64,000 nt of DNA, from positions 782,548 to 846,547 of the forward strand of contig VWZF01003613.1 of assembly GCA_013396755.1 (NCBI GenBank). Reading direction: 5' to 3'. The position numbers were made by a program, and so were the translations under genes. Below, piece after piece: positions 63,729-64,000 of the stretch. The notes under the pieces are model-generated. The model was not told the DNA's origin and made no database searches. It saw only the letters and a program-made list of their open reading frames with translations. The DNA comes from Sclerurus mexicanus. Lineage: Eukaryota; Chordata; Aves; Passeriformes; Furnariidae. How positions within the stretch are numbered: the stretch's first letter is position 1; every line of letters starts with the position of its first letter.

Positions 63729-64000
63729 GTAACACTTTCTATTTGTGATTATTATCAATGTGATTGGAAAGGAAGAGTACTTGGGAAAAGAAATACTCTC
63801 TGCTTCCCTTTGGTAAATAGCACGTGATGTTCTATATGAAGCACAACATATTCATTGCTCTAATTTCAAGATACTGATAGCTTTATAAAGGTTCTTCTCT
63901 GCCTGTTTCCTTAATATTATTCTTACTTATTCCTGGCTAACCAGTAACAGCATCTGGTTTATCGCTGATATTACCACATCTCTCTGCTCTAAAGATGCTT

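Larger units (their letters stand above)
1..64000 (+). other. ASCC3: Internal part of the ASCC3 gene, 15 exons, both ends outside the window
   Basis: The window is covered by one gene running left to right. Fifteen exons splice to an open frame of 725 complete codons matching the second helicase cassette and the start of the last Sec63-type domain of ASCC3. The product is known as a 3'-5' nucleic-acid helicase. In the nucleus it works with ASCC2 and ALKBH3 in repair of alkylated DNA. In the cytosol, with ASCC2 and TRIP4, it is the ribosome-quality-control trigger that splits collided ribosomes (yeast Slh1/Rqt2). The first cassette and promoter lie upstream. About 175 C-terminal residues, the stop codon and the 3' UTR lie downstream. 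Gene identity rests on recognised protein sequence and motif order; no database search was run. Confidence 0.97.

Noticed and set aside
1..64000. The UV-induced short ASCC3 isoform with an alternative last exon
   Set aside because: That exon is known to lie near the 5' end of the gene, far upstream of this C-terminal part.
1..64000. CRISPR arrays, tRNA/rRNA genes, operons or endogenous viral genes
   Set aside because: No regularly spaced repeats, cloverleaf-like genes, or reverse transcriptase, gag or envelope-like frames were seen on either strand.

Overview
This window is a slice of one vertebrate nuclear gene on the + strand: the second (C-terminal) helicase cassette of ASCC3, activating signal cointegrator 1 complex subunit 3, a tandem-cassette Ski2-like ATPase related to Brr2 and yeast Slh1. 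Fifteen coding exons can be placed, at 625-845, 2220-2305, 3721-3887, 4024-4169, 4281-4401, 6240-6382, 16246-16383, 16487-16607, 19888-20020, 22361-22486, 31490-31601, 31872-32006, 50143-50367, 62915-63066 and 63578-63728. All internal junctions are GT-AG and all codon phases match. Joined, they give 2177 nt: two bases of a split codon plus 725 complete codons without a stop. Neither the start codon nor the stop codon is in the window.

The protein order is Q-like motif and Walker A (exon 1), motif Ia (2), Ib and DEIH box (3), motif III (4), inter-RecA linker (5), motif IV (6), the region before motif V (7), motif V (8), motif VI (9), winged-helix region (10-11), and a Sec63-type domain (12-15). 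From memory of the human protein this is about residues 1300-2030 of about 2200. Every catalytic motif looks intact, so this is a working gene and not a pseudogene.

The organism is a vertebrate and, by inference, probably a bird or other sauropsid. The protein is very close to mammalian ASCC3. The introns are AT-rich, contain no recognisable Alu, B1 or L1 insertion, and have few simple repeats. I found no intact CR1 3' end or LTR to prove the avian assignment.

More than 95% of the window is intron. Three introns are tiny (136, 111 and 103 nt) and four are very large (about 9.9, 9.0, 18.1 and 12.5 kb). The large introns hold many chance ORFs, short simple repeats, three perfect 11-bp-arm hairpins, one 31-base assembly gap and several blocks with dense homeodomain, MEIS/PBX or E-box-like words. 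Those blocks look like candidate conserved non-coding elements. In mammals ASCC3 lies beside the developmental gene SIM1, so they could be enhancers for a neighbour; this is inference, because conservation could not be tested here. I see no second protein gene, tRNA, rRNA, CRISPR array, intact mobile element or evident new biological system.
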